A DNA stretch of 64,000 bases from Synechococcus sp. CBW1107 (GTDB lineage: Bacteria > Cyanobacteriota > Cyanobacteriia > PCC-6307 > Cyanobiaceae): the NCBI RefSeq assembly GCF_015841355.1, contig NZ_CP064908.1, positions 2,170,001-2,234,000 of the forward strand, written 5' to 3'. The position numbers and the translations under genes were made by a program. Each line of letters begins with the position of its first letter. Within the stretch, counting starts at the first letter, position 1. Of the stretch, positions 46,458 to 55,451 are shown one piece after another. Below the pieces are notes generated by a model. The model was not told the DNA's origin, searched no databases, and saw nothing but the letters and a program-made list of their open reading frames with translations.

Positions 46458-46846
46458 CGCTGGTGGAGGTGATGGTGTCGTCGGTGGTGTTCGCCCTGGC
46501 GGCGAACGGCTCAGCGCAGCTGTGGGGCTCGGCCATGGCCTGGAACCATCGCGCCGAGCAACGGCAGGAGCTGCTGAGCCAGCTCGACCTGGTGCTGCTT
46601 CAGCGGGAGCGGGCGCTGCGTGTGGCCGCCGCCGGGGTGACGGCGCCGATGAGCTGCGGCGCTGCGGCGGCGTGGATGGACCTGCAACTGAGTGCGGCCG
46701 GCGGCCCAGTGCCGGAGGGGGTCACGCTGACGACGGACGCGGGTGAGACGGACGGAGCCGGTGCCCTCTGGCTGACGGCCACAGCCGATGGCCTCGAGCG
46801 CAAGCGGCTGTTTGCTCCCGCGGCCCATGGCCTGTGCAGGCCATGA
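46454..46846 (+). CDS. PilV-like minor pilin without a leader peptide
   Basis: A 130-aa protein beginning directly with MTLVEVMVSSVVFALAANG, which is the mature N-terminus of a type IV pilin (residue 1 Met, Glu5). No ATG, GTG or TTG lies upstream in frame, so the usual 5-25-residue leader and Gly at -1 are absent. The ATG overlaps the TGA of the previous gene (ATGA). Either initiation uses a non-standard codon upstream, the leader was lost, or the protein is used unprocessed. It ends in an ATGA overlap with the FimT-like gene. Confidence 0.65.
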   Translation: MTLVEVMVSSVVFALAANGSAQLWGSAMAWNHRAEQRQELLSQLDLVLLQRERALRVAAAGVTAPMSCGAAAAWMDLQLSAAGGPVPEGVTLTTDAGETDGAGALWLTATADGLERKRLFAPAAHGLCRP

Positions 46847-47379
46847 CCCGGCGATTCACCGCGTCGCGGGGCCCCGCTCAGGGCTTTTCGCTCCCGGAGC
46901 TGCTGGTGGGCGTGACGGTGCTGCTGCTGCTGGCCGGGCTGGCGATCCAGGCCGGCGGCGAATCGATGGCGCGCCAGCGGCTGGAGGTGGCCACGCGGCG
47001 ACTGGTGCTGGGGATCGAGCGGGGCCGCGCGGCGGCAGAACGGCATGGACGGCCCTGCGGCCTCAGCCTGGCGCCGGAGGGATGGCAGGCGCCGTTGAGC
47101 GGGTCGCTGGCTGGCTGTGAGCAGGCCGCGATGCCCCTGGGTGAGGGGGTGGAGAACGGCACGATCGAGCTGAGCCACAACCTGCCCGACACCCTGCGTT
47201 TCAGCAGCAACGGCCTGGTGCTGGATGGCGGCACGGTGGTGCTCAGCAGTGCCGGTACGGAGCTGCGCCGCTGTCTGGTGATGGCCCTGCCGCTGGGGGT
47301 GGTGCGGGTGGGCCGCTATGGCGGCGCGCCCGGCGGCCGGCCCGACAGCAGCGCCTGCAGCCCGGATCCAACCCTGTGA
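46843..47379 (+). CDS. FimT/GspH-like minor pilin (left operon)
   Basis: A 178-aa pseudopilin. Leader MTRRFTASRGPAQG, cleavage before FSLPELLVGVTVLLLLAGL (Glu5 present), then GspH-type body (RLVLGIERGRAAAERHGRP; TLRFSSNGLVLDGGTVVL; RRCLVMALPLGVVRVGR). Cys residues could form a disulfide. The start at 46843 gives an ATGA overlap. The tail after VRVGRYGG is Gly/Pro/Ser-rich. Confidence 0.85.
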   Translation: MTRRFTASRGPAQGFSLPELLVGVTVLLLLAGLAIQAGGESMARQRLEVATRRLVLGIERGRAAAERHGRPCGLSLAPEGWQAPLSGSLAGCEQAAMPLGEGVENGTIELSHNLPDTLRFSSNGLVLDGGTVVLSSAGTELRRCLVMALPLGVVRVGRYGGAPGGRPDSSACSPDPTL

Positions 47380-48035
47380 GACGCCTGACGATGCCGAGGA
47401 TTCAGACGACGAAACGCCAGGCCAGCGCAGGCTTCGGGCTGGTGGAGCTGCTGCTGGCGATGGCGCTGGGGCTGATGCTGTGTGGCGTGGTGGTGCAGGC
47501 GCTGCTGGGGGAGGGGCGCAATGCGCAGCAGTTCTCGCGGTTGGTGCGCGAGCGCAACCATCAGCGGCGGGCCCTGGCGCTGATCCGCACGGATCTGGAG
47601 GGGGCCACGGAGGTGGTGAACGAGGCGGCGCCGCTGCCGGTGAGCTGCGGGGTGGCCGGCCGGCAGGTGGTGCTGCAGCTGAAGCGCGACGGCACGGTGA
47701 TTAGCTATTCGGTGGGCGCGCCACCGAGCGGCATCTGGCGGGGGCAGGTGCTGATGCGCTGCGGGCCGGCCTACGGGCTGGAGGGGCGCATCGACCCCAG
47801 CAGCGCGTCGCTGAGCCGGGTGGTGGTGGATGGCCTGGCGAGTGATCCCAGCAGCTGGGCGGGTTGCGGACGCTTGCCGGGTGCCACGGCGCTGAACGGG
47901 TCGACGGGATTGCCCTTTTCGGCCTGCCTGGATCCGGCCAGCCAGCTGGTGGCGATGCGGCTGGAGCAGAGCTTCACGGATGGCGGCGGGCCGGTGCAGC
48001 GGGTGCGCAGTGAGGTGGTGGCTGGGGTGGGGTGA
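47376..48035 (+). CDS. PilW-like minor pilin (left operon)
   Basis: A 219-aa protein with leader ending KRQASAG and FGLVELLLAMALGLMLCGVV as the helix (Glu5 present). The body carries VLMRCGPAYGLEGRIDP, which matches VIVRCGPTVAANGQLDP in the right-hand operon's PilW-like gene, so the two are homologous. GTG 47376 overlaps the previous stop; ATG 47391 is an alternative. Last gene of the operon. Confidence 0.82.
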   Translation: MRRLTMPRIQTTKRQASAGFGLVELLLAMALGLMLCGVVVQALLGEGRNAQQFSRLVRERNHQRRALALIRTDLEGATEVVNEAAPLPVSCGVAGRQVVLQLKRDGTVISYSVGAPPSGIWRGQVLMRCGPAYGLEGRIDPSSASLSRVVVDGLASDPSSWAGCGRLPGATALNGSTGLPFSACLDPASQLVAMRLEQSFTDGGGPVQRVRSEVVAGVG

Positions 48036-48279
48036 ATGCAATGGCATGTGGAACACGACTGAAAAGCCCTTCATGACCTGATAGAGGCTGGGCAGGTCGT
48101 TGATCGGGAGGAGCAAGGTGTGGCACCTGATCGACGCAGAATTTCAGTTCACTGCTCGAATTGAGTTGCCGCCGTACAAGGTGGGCGGTTTGCTGGAGTT
48201 CTCGACAGTGGTCAGAAATTCTTGGTGACTTTGTCTGACTATCCTGCGGTCAGTGCAGCGGATGAATGAGGAACACAGA
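48036..48279. other. Intergenic space between convergent pilin operons
   Basis: 244 bp with lower GC than the left operon. No perfect terminator hairpin was found. A 36-codon frame (GTG 48118 to TGA 48228, with GGGAGGAG upstream) exists on the + strand but shows no recognisable motif, so I do not call it a gene. Confidence 0.5.
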
Positions 48280-49200
48280 TCACATGCGGATCTCACGGTC
48301 GTCGAAGACCACCACTTCTACATCCCTCATGGTGACTCCGGAGATTGTGCAGGAGGAGCGCATGCAGTTGCTGATACCGCTGGGGGCCGGACCTTCGAAG
48401 TAAACGATGTCTTCACGGCCTGGCGCTCCCTGGACGATGGCCCCGCTCTGTGGGATGTACTGATTGGGCTGGGCATTTGGCGTTGCGCTTCCCGTGAGCG
48501 TGCCGCCACCGCAGTACACGTTGGGGAGGCTGCAAACATTGATACCGCGCGCGTCGCGATCGTCTAGAAGATTATAAGGGGGATTGACCCGATCGCGATC
48601 ACGAAAGCTGTTCGAATAAGCGGTGCCGCCAGGAGTCTGGAATCCGAGAGTGATCCGTATGGCCCGAGTTGCGGTGTTGGTGTCGGTGGTAATCAGGGCG
48701 GCAGTGAGTTCTGAAGCTGCGCCGGCGAGCACATCCTCGCGGTAGGTGTTTGGATCTAACTGACCGTTCGCTGCAACTGTGGGGCCACAACGCACGATCA
48801 CATTCGGCCCGCGCCACTGGTTGACTTCCGTTCCGGCGGGGGGGCGAATTCCATAGACGATCGGAATCTGGCTATGGGGAGCCAGCACGCCGAATCGCAC
48901 ATTTGCCGCCGTGTTAAGCGTGCAGGCAAGATTGCCGCGTAAGGTGTTGATGCGATTCAGATCGGTGATCACCCGCTCGCCTTGGGTCACCTCCTCTTCC
49001 ATAAACTCCGAAACCCGTGCCCAGTCGTCACGCAGTTGAATCACCCGTTCACTGCGGGCCGAGCTGCGCATGATGCTCAAAAGTAGAAAACCTGCTCCCA
49101 CCAACACCACCGATCCGAGAGTTGCCGCCACCAAAAGCTCCACCAGAGTGAAACCCTGGGCACATCGGCGGGAATCAAGGGAGGGAGGAAGGGGGGGCAT
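48280..49200 (-). CDS. PilW-like minor pilin (right operon)
   Basis: A 306-aa protein. Leader MPPLPPSLDSRRCAQG, then FTLVELLVAATLGSVVLVGA (Glu5). The long beta-rich body contains VIVRCGPTVAANGQLDP, shared with the left operon's PilW-like protein, and several Cys near the end (CSLPNVYCGGG, NCMRSSCT). Codon use is more AT-rich and less CTG-biased than in the left copy. Start set at 49200, 8 bp after the FimT-like stop. Confidence 0.83.
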   Translation of the reverse strand: MPPLPPSLDSRRCAQGFTLVELLVAATLGSVVLVGAGFLLLSIMRSSARSERVIQLRDDWARVSEFMEEEVTQGERVITDLNRINTLRGNLACTLNTAANVRFGVLAPHSQIPIVYGIRPPAGTEVNQWRGPNVIVRCGPTVAANGQLDPNTYREDVLAGAASELTAALITTDTNTATRAIRITLGFQTPGGTAYSNSFRDRDRVNPPYNLLDDRDARGINVCSLPNVYCGGGTLTGSATPNAQPNQYIPQSGAIVQGAPGREDIVYFEGPAPSGISNCMRSSCTISGVTMRDVEVVVFDDREIRM

Positions 49201-49208
49201 GGTGGGGT

Positions 49209-49739
49209 TCAGGGGTTGATGTAATTGCAGTTGGCTACAGCCGTCCCCAGAGGCTTGGAGCCTGCTCCCACGATCCCCAGTGGTGATGTGACGCGTACGC
49301 ACCGGTCGGTGCTTGCACCGGCGAGAGTGAGCACGAATGTGGCTCCGTTCACAGATGTGCCCCGCTGGGTGAAGATAACTGCAGCAGGGGAGGTGTTATC
49401 GACCGCCAGGTTGGGGTCGCTGGCTGCTGCGGACAGATCAAGAGCTGGGTCGCCAGCGCAAGTATTGCCGTTTGCATTTGAAGGGCTGAAGGTAGTTCCG
49501 GCTCGATTGATCGTGCAGGTTCCGCCGAGCCGCATGGCATTGCGCCGGGATGAGTCCAGGTAGCCCACCAATTCAAGTGAAGCATGGCGCAAACGTGAGC
49601 TAGAAACTACACCACGCAGCAGTACAATCCCTGAGCCAGCAGTGATTCCGATGACAACTACGGTGATCAGCATCTCTACCAAAGTAAAGCCCGTTGCAGC
49701 TGGTGAGACTCCATAGGCCTTGTGGGAGAAAGATGTCAT
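49209..49739 (-). CDS. FimT/GspH-like minor pilin (right operon)
   Basis: A 176-aa pseudopilin. Leader MTSFSHKAYGVSPAATG, cleavage before FTLVEMLITVVVIGITAG. GspH-like body (LVGYLDSSRRNAMRLGGTC; VIFTQRGTSVNGATFVL; RCVRVTSPLGIV) with paired Cys. The ATG overlaps the upstream stop as TGATG; a start at 49748 would overlap by 10 bp. Counterpart of 46843-47379 in the left operon. Confidence 0.85.
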   Translation of the reverse strand: MTSFSHKAYGVSPAATGFTLVEMLITVVVIGITAGSGIVLLRGVVSSSRLRHASLELVGYLDSSRRNAMRLGGTCTINRAGTTFSPSNANGNTCAGDPALDLSAAASDPNLAVDNTSPAAVIFTQRGTSVNGATFVLTLAGASTDRCVRVTSPLGIVGAGSKPLGTAVANCNYINP

Positions 49740-50377
49740 CAGGGGCACCAGGAAGCGGCTTCCACGAAAACGGAAGAGGTGCGGAACAGCTGAATTTCGG
49801 AGTCGTTCGGGGATTGGTAGGTGATGTCGAGTCGCTGTCCTGTACTTATCGCTAATTCGTCAGCTGACGTGTTGAGCGCGATTGTGCGGATCACGGAAGA
49901 GCCTGGGGCCTGAGCATTGCTGATGGTGGTGGCCCCGATCTGGAAGGGATTGGGGCGGTTCGGTGGAACGGTGGTGGAAGCCCCCTCAGTGAGGAATTGG
50001 TTGCGCACCGTTCCGTTGATACACCAAGACCGGAATAGTTGATATCTACTGGTCAAAACGCTGTTGAAAGCTGGGAGATAGGAGAGTGCAGATCCGCTGG
50101 ATTGACATCCATTGTTGGTATTGGCGGGAGCTGTGGCATAGGGGCCAATCTCGCAGTGCCAGATTTTGCTGTAATCGCGTATCCAGGACAAGTCCTCGGA
50201 CACGGACGCTTCGAGGGCATCACGGCGAGCGGCCAGATTTGAGCTACGCCATGGGGCCAGAAAGGCCCCCACGATCCCGGCCATTGTGATTGCCAGCAAA
50301 ACTCCGGCGAGCAGTAACTCCACCAGGGTGAATCCGCTGGAACCGAATCGACGCAATCGAGGTTTGAGAGTTGCCAT
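49739..50377 (-). CDS. PilV-like minor pilin (right operon)
   Basis: A 212-aa protein. Leader MATLKPRLRRFGSSG (15 aa, basic, Gly at -1), then FTLVELLLAGVLLAITMAG (Glu5). The body has paired Cys (IWHCEIG, NNGCQSS, SWCING, ASWCP). Unlike its left-operon counterpart it has a normal leader. Second gene of the operon; PilX-like lies 9 bp upstream. Confidence 0.83.
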   Translation of the reverse strand: MATLKPRLRRFGSSGFTLVELLLAGVLLAITMAGIVGAFLAPWRSSNLAARRDALEASVSEDLSWIRDYSKIWHCEIGPYATAPANTNNGCQSSGSALSYLPAFNSVLTSRYQLFRSWCINGTVRNQFLTEGASTTVPPNRPNPFQIGATTISNAQAPGSSVIRTIALNTSADELAISTGQRLDITYQSPNDSEIQLFRTSSVFVEAASWCP

Positions 50378-50386
50378 GGGTTTCGT

Positions 50387-51880
50387 TCAACCTGGATCCA
50401 TCACGCCCTGCGCCCGATACCGGACTGTGCCGAGGGGGACATCTGCGTTCAGGGCCGATTGGAGTACCTGAAGGCCGTTGCTTGGGCCAATGAAATTGAT
50501 AGAGTTGGAGCTGTTAGAGGCGAAACGGCAGCCCCATAGAACACCATAGTAATTGGCTGCCTGCGAGCCGCCACCTGTGTAGGAAATGGTGCCATTGGGG
50601 AGCCACATAAAAGCCCCGCTAATTGGAGTATTGCCTGTCATACTGGTAGTTTGTAGATTGCAGGGATTCTGGCCGGAGCCTGAGTTGTAACTTGGTTGGT
50701 TAAGGCCGTAGATACGAAGTCTGGCGAAATTGTTTGTGCTGGTTGAAGTGTATTCGTTATTGATTATTTGCCCGCCTCCGCTCAGCGCGATAACCGGGTT
50801 GGCGGCGCCAGAGCCAGTGATGAAAATGCTCACTGGCTTTGGGGCGGTTCTGACCCGGAGAGTTCTGTTGCCACCTAAGTCGATCCGAGATACTTGACAA
50901 ACGACTTGATTGACCCCATCAAGAGTATCGTTTTTGCATTCGGGGCGCAATGTGGCAAGGGTGGAGTCTGTGTAGGGATAATTATCTAAGCTCGTTGTTA
51001 TATTCGGTGCAGTCAAGGAGCTAAGATCTGGGTTGGGATACTCTCCGTAGTTAAAATCACCTTTGTAGATCGTTCCCCCATAGGGTCCTTGAATGCCGAG
51101 TTCAGTCCTCAGGCCGGCTTGAGTCGTTGCGGCGCAATCAACACAGTAGATGTCAAGCCAGGAGTCGGGAGGATTATTATAGCTTCCATTGGCATCTGAA
51201 TCAAAGTAGAGGTTTGTCTGACTGATATTGGCGCTTGTGCCAATTACCATGGAACTTTCGCCCTGGCCCGGCCCGGCGAAGGCCTTCACATGTACTTTGC
51301 GGTTAAGGATGAACTGGCCTAGCACCTGATTGTTGGCATTGATCAGCTCGCCACGAATGGTTATGCGACCATCGCCGCCCCAGAGATTGCCGAAGCGGGT
51401 TGTGCCGTTGGTGCCCTGGAGACAGGTGTTGTTCACCGCCCTTGGCGCCACGTAGTTGGTGATCTGGTATCGTGCGGAGGGTTGGCCGGTTGCCGCTGGA
51501 AGGACCCTCCAGGCATTGGAGCTGTTGCTAGAGATGCCGTTGAATTTCTGGTTGGGTTCGGCTCCAAAGACGGCGAGCCCGCAGGCATCGCTTAGCGGGG
51601 CATTGCTCTGCCATTGGTCCCAGTTGGTGACAAGCAGATAACCGTAGCGGTCGGTGTTGAGCTTGGCTATGGCCTCGGAGAAGCCGTATTCGGCGGCTTC
51701 ACGGGCGCTAGTGAACAGCAGTTGACGGTTGGAGCCCAGCAGGCTGTAGTTGGCGCGAGCCGCGAGGAGAACCGCAGCGATCACAATCGCGATCGAGGCA
51801 AGCACAGCGAAGGGCATCACGAACCCCCCCTCGAGCTGTGCGCACCGCTGCCGATGAGCCGCTTCAAGCAGCATGGCCAT
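50387..51880 (-). CDS. Large PilX-like pilus component (right operon)
   Basis: A 497-aa protein if ATG 51880 is used (51874 or 51970 are alternatives). A basic leader ends in QLEGG, then FVMPFAVLASIAIVIAAVLL forms the helix (no Glu5, as in PilX). The long secreted part is Asn/Ser/Gly-rich, with repeated NYYGVLWGCRF-like and GSGAANPVIALSGGG segments and many Cys, resembling adhesive tips or DUF7305-type domains. Three times the size of the left-operon counterpart, so possibly a tip adhesin. GC content and codon use are clearly lower than in the housekeeping genes. Confidence 0.7.
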   Translation of the reverse strand: MAMLLEAAHRQRCAQLEGGFVMPFAVLASIAIVIAAVLLAARANYSLLGSNRQLLFTSAREAAEYGFSEAIAKLNTDRYGYLLVTNWDQWQSNAPLSDACGLAVFGAEPNQKFNGISSNSSNAWRVLPAATGQPSARYQITNYVAPRAVNNTCLQGTNGTTRFGNLWGGDGRITIRGELINANNQVLGQFILNRKVHVKAFAGPGQGESSMVIGTSANISQTNLYFDSDANGSYNNPPDSWLDIYCVDCAATTQAGLRTELGIQGPYGGTIYKGDFNYGEYPNPDLSSLTAPNITTSLDNYPYTDSTLATLRPECKNDTLDGVNQVVCQVSRIDLGGNRTLRVRTAPKPVSIFITGSGAANPVIALSGGGQIINNEYTSTSTNNFARLRIYGLNQPSYNSGSGQNPCNLQTTSMTGNTPISGAFMWLPNGTISYTGGGSQAANYYGVLWGCRFASNSSNSINFIGPSNGLQVLQSALNADVPLGTVRYRAQGVMDPG

Positions 51881-52031
51881 CAGCAGCCGGGAAGAATGAC
51901 TTTGTCGCCTGGGCCTGCCCCTCTCACCGCTGCAGTGCAGGTGAGTAGCAGTGACATAACGCTTCGCCATGGCGCTTCGGCTTTCCGCTTCAACCCGTCC
52001 TTACCATACTCAGCAGGAACGTGACCGGATC

Positions 52032-52256
52032 CTACGGGGCTTCACAATTGGTGCAGTCCATACCATCCAGTTCTGGTCGCCGCTGTCGACGTGGCGCCCC
52101 CTCCCCTCTCATTCCATGAAACGGCACGGATGCCTTTCCTGGCCATGAGTAATCGCCATCTGCGAGCTGGGCACTTTCTTCGGGGGACCGTCCTGATTCG
52201 GTGTTGTTCTTCGCTGCTTTGAGCCTTGCCTTGCGGAGCAGATCGCTGCGCAACAT
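52032..52256 (-). CDS. Hypothetical 74-aa protein (weak)
   Basis: A frame starting MLRSDLLRKARLKAAKNNTE and ending DGMDCTNCEAP, with a CxxC near the end. I recognise no domain. It lies upstream of the right pilin operon on the same strand. Composition is protein-like but not conclusive. Confidence 0.25.
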   Translation of the reverse strand: MLRSDLLRKARLKAAKNNTESGRSPEESAQLADGDYSWPGKASVPFHGMRGEGAPRRQRRPELDGMDCTNCEAP

Positions 52257-52642
52257 GTCTGAAGCCAATAATGAACGCTCTCACCGCTCCAGCAACAGCT
52301 ATGTCCTAGTCGCTGTCGATGGCCCTTGATCGAAGGTTTTTCACTCCAGCGGGTGAGGCCTGGCCCCGTGAGCGAGAGCTGAGGCTCGCTCGTCTGGATG
52401 CTGGCTCGCCTTCCCCTAAATAGATGTTGCACTAGATTCCGAACCAGGCCTGAGCAGCAAAGCGCTTTTGCCAACTGATTTTGTTGTAACTTCGTGCTGA
52501 GGTCATTTATATTGTGTAAAGGTTTGCGCGCCAGCCACAGAGTTTACTTGGGATCAAGGAGCCTCCTTGAGAAGGCCCGGCAGCAGAGTTGTGTGGGTGA
52601 AGCATGACTTAGTTAAGGATCTTGCTGCATGCTGTCGATGTA
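52257..52642. other. Intergenic stretch left of the IS nest
   Basis: About 390 bp with no convincing gene; open frames here lack motifs. TTGTAA, 17 bp, TTATAT (near 52491-52520, + strand) resembles a promoter that would have pointed toward pilA before the IS5-type element inserted 130-150 bp further on. Confidence 0.4.
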
Positions 52643-52646
52643 TTAG
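52643..52646. repeat. Left target duplication TTAG of the IS5-family element
   Basis: TTAG precedes GGAAGCTCTGG and is repeated at 58842-58845 after CCAGAGTCTCC. YTAR is the known IS5-group target. Confidence 0.85.
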
Positions 52647-52944
52647 GGAAGCTCTGGTTAATCGGGTTTTGAGCGGCCGCAGTGTGCAAGAACGGTGCCT
52701 TTAGCTGTGATTTGCCTCTGAGGCCAACTTCTGATGGCTTTTGGGCTCATGTTCGGCCACTTTGGGCTGGTTTTTGAGGCTGTATCGAGGTGTTCAGACA
52801 CACCACGCCCCTGGTCAGACTGTCGCGAGTAACTGTCGTCGGGCCGCGAACAGGTTCGACAATGCCGCTAGCACGTTGATCTTGCAACGGTTCTTGTCCA
52901 GACCACGCAGCCTGGTCTTCTGAAAGCCGAACTGCTGCTTGATC

Positions 52945-52952
52945 ACCCGGAA
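52945..52952. repeat. 8-bp target duplication of element A (left)
   Basis: ACCCGGAA at 52945-52952 is repeated at 56315-56322. It immediately flanks both ends of element A, inside the IS5 transposase gene. Confidence 0.92.
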
Positions 52953-53803
52953 GGCCGCGTCCCTTTGCGTGGTGTAAAACCCGAGGCCCGAATGCCCTAG
53001 TCAGAGGGTGAACAGGGTGGAATGACGGGCTGTCATTCCGGAGGTGCAGATGCGCCTCGTTCAATCACGATGAATCAGGACGAATGACTTGTCAAGTCTT
53101 TCGTCAGCTTGCGGATGTGTTGTGAGTTGGAGTGACTTCTGCGGCCTGGAGGTGGCAGCGGCCGGCCCCCGGGCTGCGATCAAGGCCGCTGCGCCCTCTG
53201 GGGGCGCTGCAGCCTCGATCACCTGGGGCCTGCGTCCTGCCTCTCTCAGGTGCTGAGGGCCTGGAGAGCAGGGATGGCATCCAGCTCCGGGATGGTCGCC
53301 ATGCTCTCGGCTGAGAACATGCGCCGGCCCTCCAGCTGCCAGTGCTCGTGCTGCTCCAGCAGTACCGCGCCCACCAGGCGGGTGATCGACGCGTCGTTGG
53401 GGAAGATGCCGACGACCCTGGTGCGGCGTTTGATTTCCTCGTTGACCCGCTCGAGCAGGTTGGTGCTCCAGATCTTGCGCCAGTGGTCCTTGGGGAAGTG
53501 GCGGAACGCCAGCACGTCCTCCTTGGCCTCATGCATCAGCGCAGCGGCCTTGGGGAAGCGCTCCGCCAGCGAGGCCGCCAGATCATCCCAGCGGGACTCG
53601 ATCTCTTCCGCGCTCTCCTGAGCGAACACGCTGCGCAGGGCGGCGGTGACCATGCCCTGGTGAGCCTTGGGAACGCACTGCAGCAGGTTGCGGGCAAAGT
53701 GGACCCGGCAGCGCTGCCAGACGCTGCCCTGCAGCTGCCGTCGGATGGCCTTGGTGAGTCCGCTGTGGGCGTCAGAGATCACCAGCTTGACGCCAGCGAG
53801 GCC

Positions 53804-53811
53804 TCGCTCCT
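53804..53811. repeat. 8-bp target duplication of element B (left)
   Basis: TCGCTCCT at 53804-53811 is repeated at 55489-55496, directly flanking element B inside the element A transposase. Confidence 0.92.
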
Positions 53812-54104
53812 GGCCGCGTCCCTTTGCGTGGTGTAAAACCCGAGGCCCGAATGCCCTAGTCAGAGGGTGAACAGGGTGGAATGACGGGCTGTCATTCCGG
53901 AGGTGCAGATGCGCCTCGTTCAATCACGATGAATCAGGACGAATGACTTGTCAAGTCTTTCGTCAGCTTGCGGATGTGTTGTGAGTTGGAGTGACTTCTG
54001 CGGCCTGGAGGTGGCAGCGGCCGGCCCCCGGGCTGCGATCAAGGCCGCTGCGCCCTCTGGGGGCGCTGCAGCCTCGATCACCTGGGGCCTGCGTCCTGCC
54101 TCTC

Positions 54105-55358
54105 TCAGGTGCTGAGGGCCTGGAGAGCAGGGATGGCATCCAGCTCCGGGATGGTCGCCATGCTCTCGGCTGAGAACATGCGCCGGCCCTCCAGCTGCCA
54201 GTGCTCGTGCTGCTCCAGCAGTACCGCGCCCACCAGGCGGGTGATCGACGCGTCGTTGGGGAAGATGCCGACGACCCTGGTGCGGCGTTTGATTTCCTCG
54301 TTGACCCGCTCGAGCAGGTTGGTGCTCCAGATCTTGCGCCAGTGGTCCTTGGGGAAGTGGCGGAACGCCAGCACGTCCTCCTTGGCCTCATGCATCAGCG
54401 CAGCGGCCTTGGGGAAGCGCTCCGCCAGCGAGGCCGCCAGATCATCCCAGCGGGACTCGATCTCTTCCGCGCTCTCCTGAGCGAACACGCTGCGCAGGGC
54501 GGCGGTGACCATGCCCTGGTGAGCCTTGGGAACGCACTGCAGCAGGTTGCGGGCAAAGTGGACCCGGCAGCGCTGCCAGACGCTGCCCTGCAGCTGCCGT
54601 CGGATGGCCTTGGTGAGTCCGCTGTGGGCGTCAGAGATCACCAGCTTGACGCCAGCGAGGCCTCGCTCCTTGAGGTGGGCGATGAACTCCGCCCAGAAGG
54701 GCTCGCTCTCGCTGTCGCCCACCTTGAGGCCCAGCAACTCCCGGCGCCCGTCCTCGTTCACCCCCATGGCGACGACGACGGCGCGGGAGCAGACCTGCTG
54801 AGCCTTGCCCAGCCGCCCCTTGAGGTAGGTGGCATCGAGGTAGACGTAGGCGTAGCCGCTGCTCTCCAGCGGCCGGCCCAGGAACGCCTGCACCTGCTGG
54901 TCGATCTCCTGACAGATGCGACTCACCTGCGACTTGGAGATGCCGCTCTGGGAGCCGAGCGCCGCCACCAGGGCATCGACCTTGCGGGTCGAGACCCCAC
55001 CGATGTAAGCCTCCATGATCACCGCGTACAGGGCCTGATCAACCCGGCGGCGGGGTTCGAGGATCGAGGGGAGGAAGCTGCCCGCGCGCAGTTTCGGGAT
55101 CTGCAGTGCCAGATCCCCCACCTGGGTGGTCAGGGTGCGAGGCCGGTAGCCGTTGCGGTGGCCGAGCCGCTCCTCGGTGCGCTCGTGCCAGTCCGCACCG
55201 AGGAAGGCAGCGAGCTCCAGCTCGATCAGCTGCTGCAGGCCGTGGCGTGCCAGTTCAGGGATCAGCTCCCCGGCACTGCTGCCATCGAGTAGCGAGGCCA
55301 GCTCAGGTACGGCAGCATGGGTCTTGGGCATGGTCTGTCTGGTTGAGGTGGTTCTCAA
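54105..55358 (-). CDS. IS256-family transposase of element B
   Basis: A 417-aa DDE transposase with D175 (YLDATYLKG), D243 (VISDAHSG) and E350 (NLLERVNEEI), plus the family RRTRVVGIFPNDAS segment. ATG 55358 or ATG 55331 (MPKTHAAV). It shares family and layout with the type C transposase (57371-58627) but is clearly a different element. Intact and possibly active, consistent with self-insertion into A. Confidence 0.94.
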   Translation of the reverse strand: MRTTSTRQTMPKTHAAVPELASLLDGSSAGELIPELARHGLQQLIELELAAFLGADWHERTEERLGHRNGYRPRTLTTQVGDLALQIPKLRAGSFLPSILEPRRRVDQALYAVIMEAYIGGVSTRKVDALVAALGSQSGISKSQVSRICQEIDQQVQAFLGRPLESSGYAYVYLDATYLKGRLGKAQQVCSRAVVVAMGVNEDGRRELLGLKVGDSESEPFWAEFIAHLKERGLAGVKLVISDAHSGLTKAIRRQLQGSVWQRCRVHFARNLLQCVPKAHQGMVTAALRSVFAQESAEEIESRWDDLAASLAERFPKAAALMHEAKEDVLAFRHFPKDHWRKIWSTNLLERVNEEIKRRTRVVGIFPNDASITRLVGAVLLEQHEHWQLEGRRMFSAESMATIPELDAIPALQALST

Positions 55359-55426
55359 ACCAGGGAAACGGGCCTGCCCACCCCTTGCAACGTCAGCCGT
55401 GGAGCCGATCGCCTGAGGTGCGGACG

Positions 55427-55451
55427 CTCAGCCCGGCTACGCCGGGCTGAG
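55427..55451. other. Subterminal hairpin of element B
   Basis: CTCAGCCCGGC, TAC, GCCGGGCTGAG: a perfect 11-bp stem with a 3-nt loop between the right terminus and the transposase start. Same structure in A (56253-56277), and an analogous one in element C. Confidence 0.8.

Noticed and set aside
52109-52474. 121-codon minus-strand frame left of the IS nest
   Set aside because: No motif, Cys/Ser/Arg-rich random look, overlaps another weak frame.
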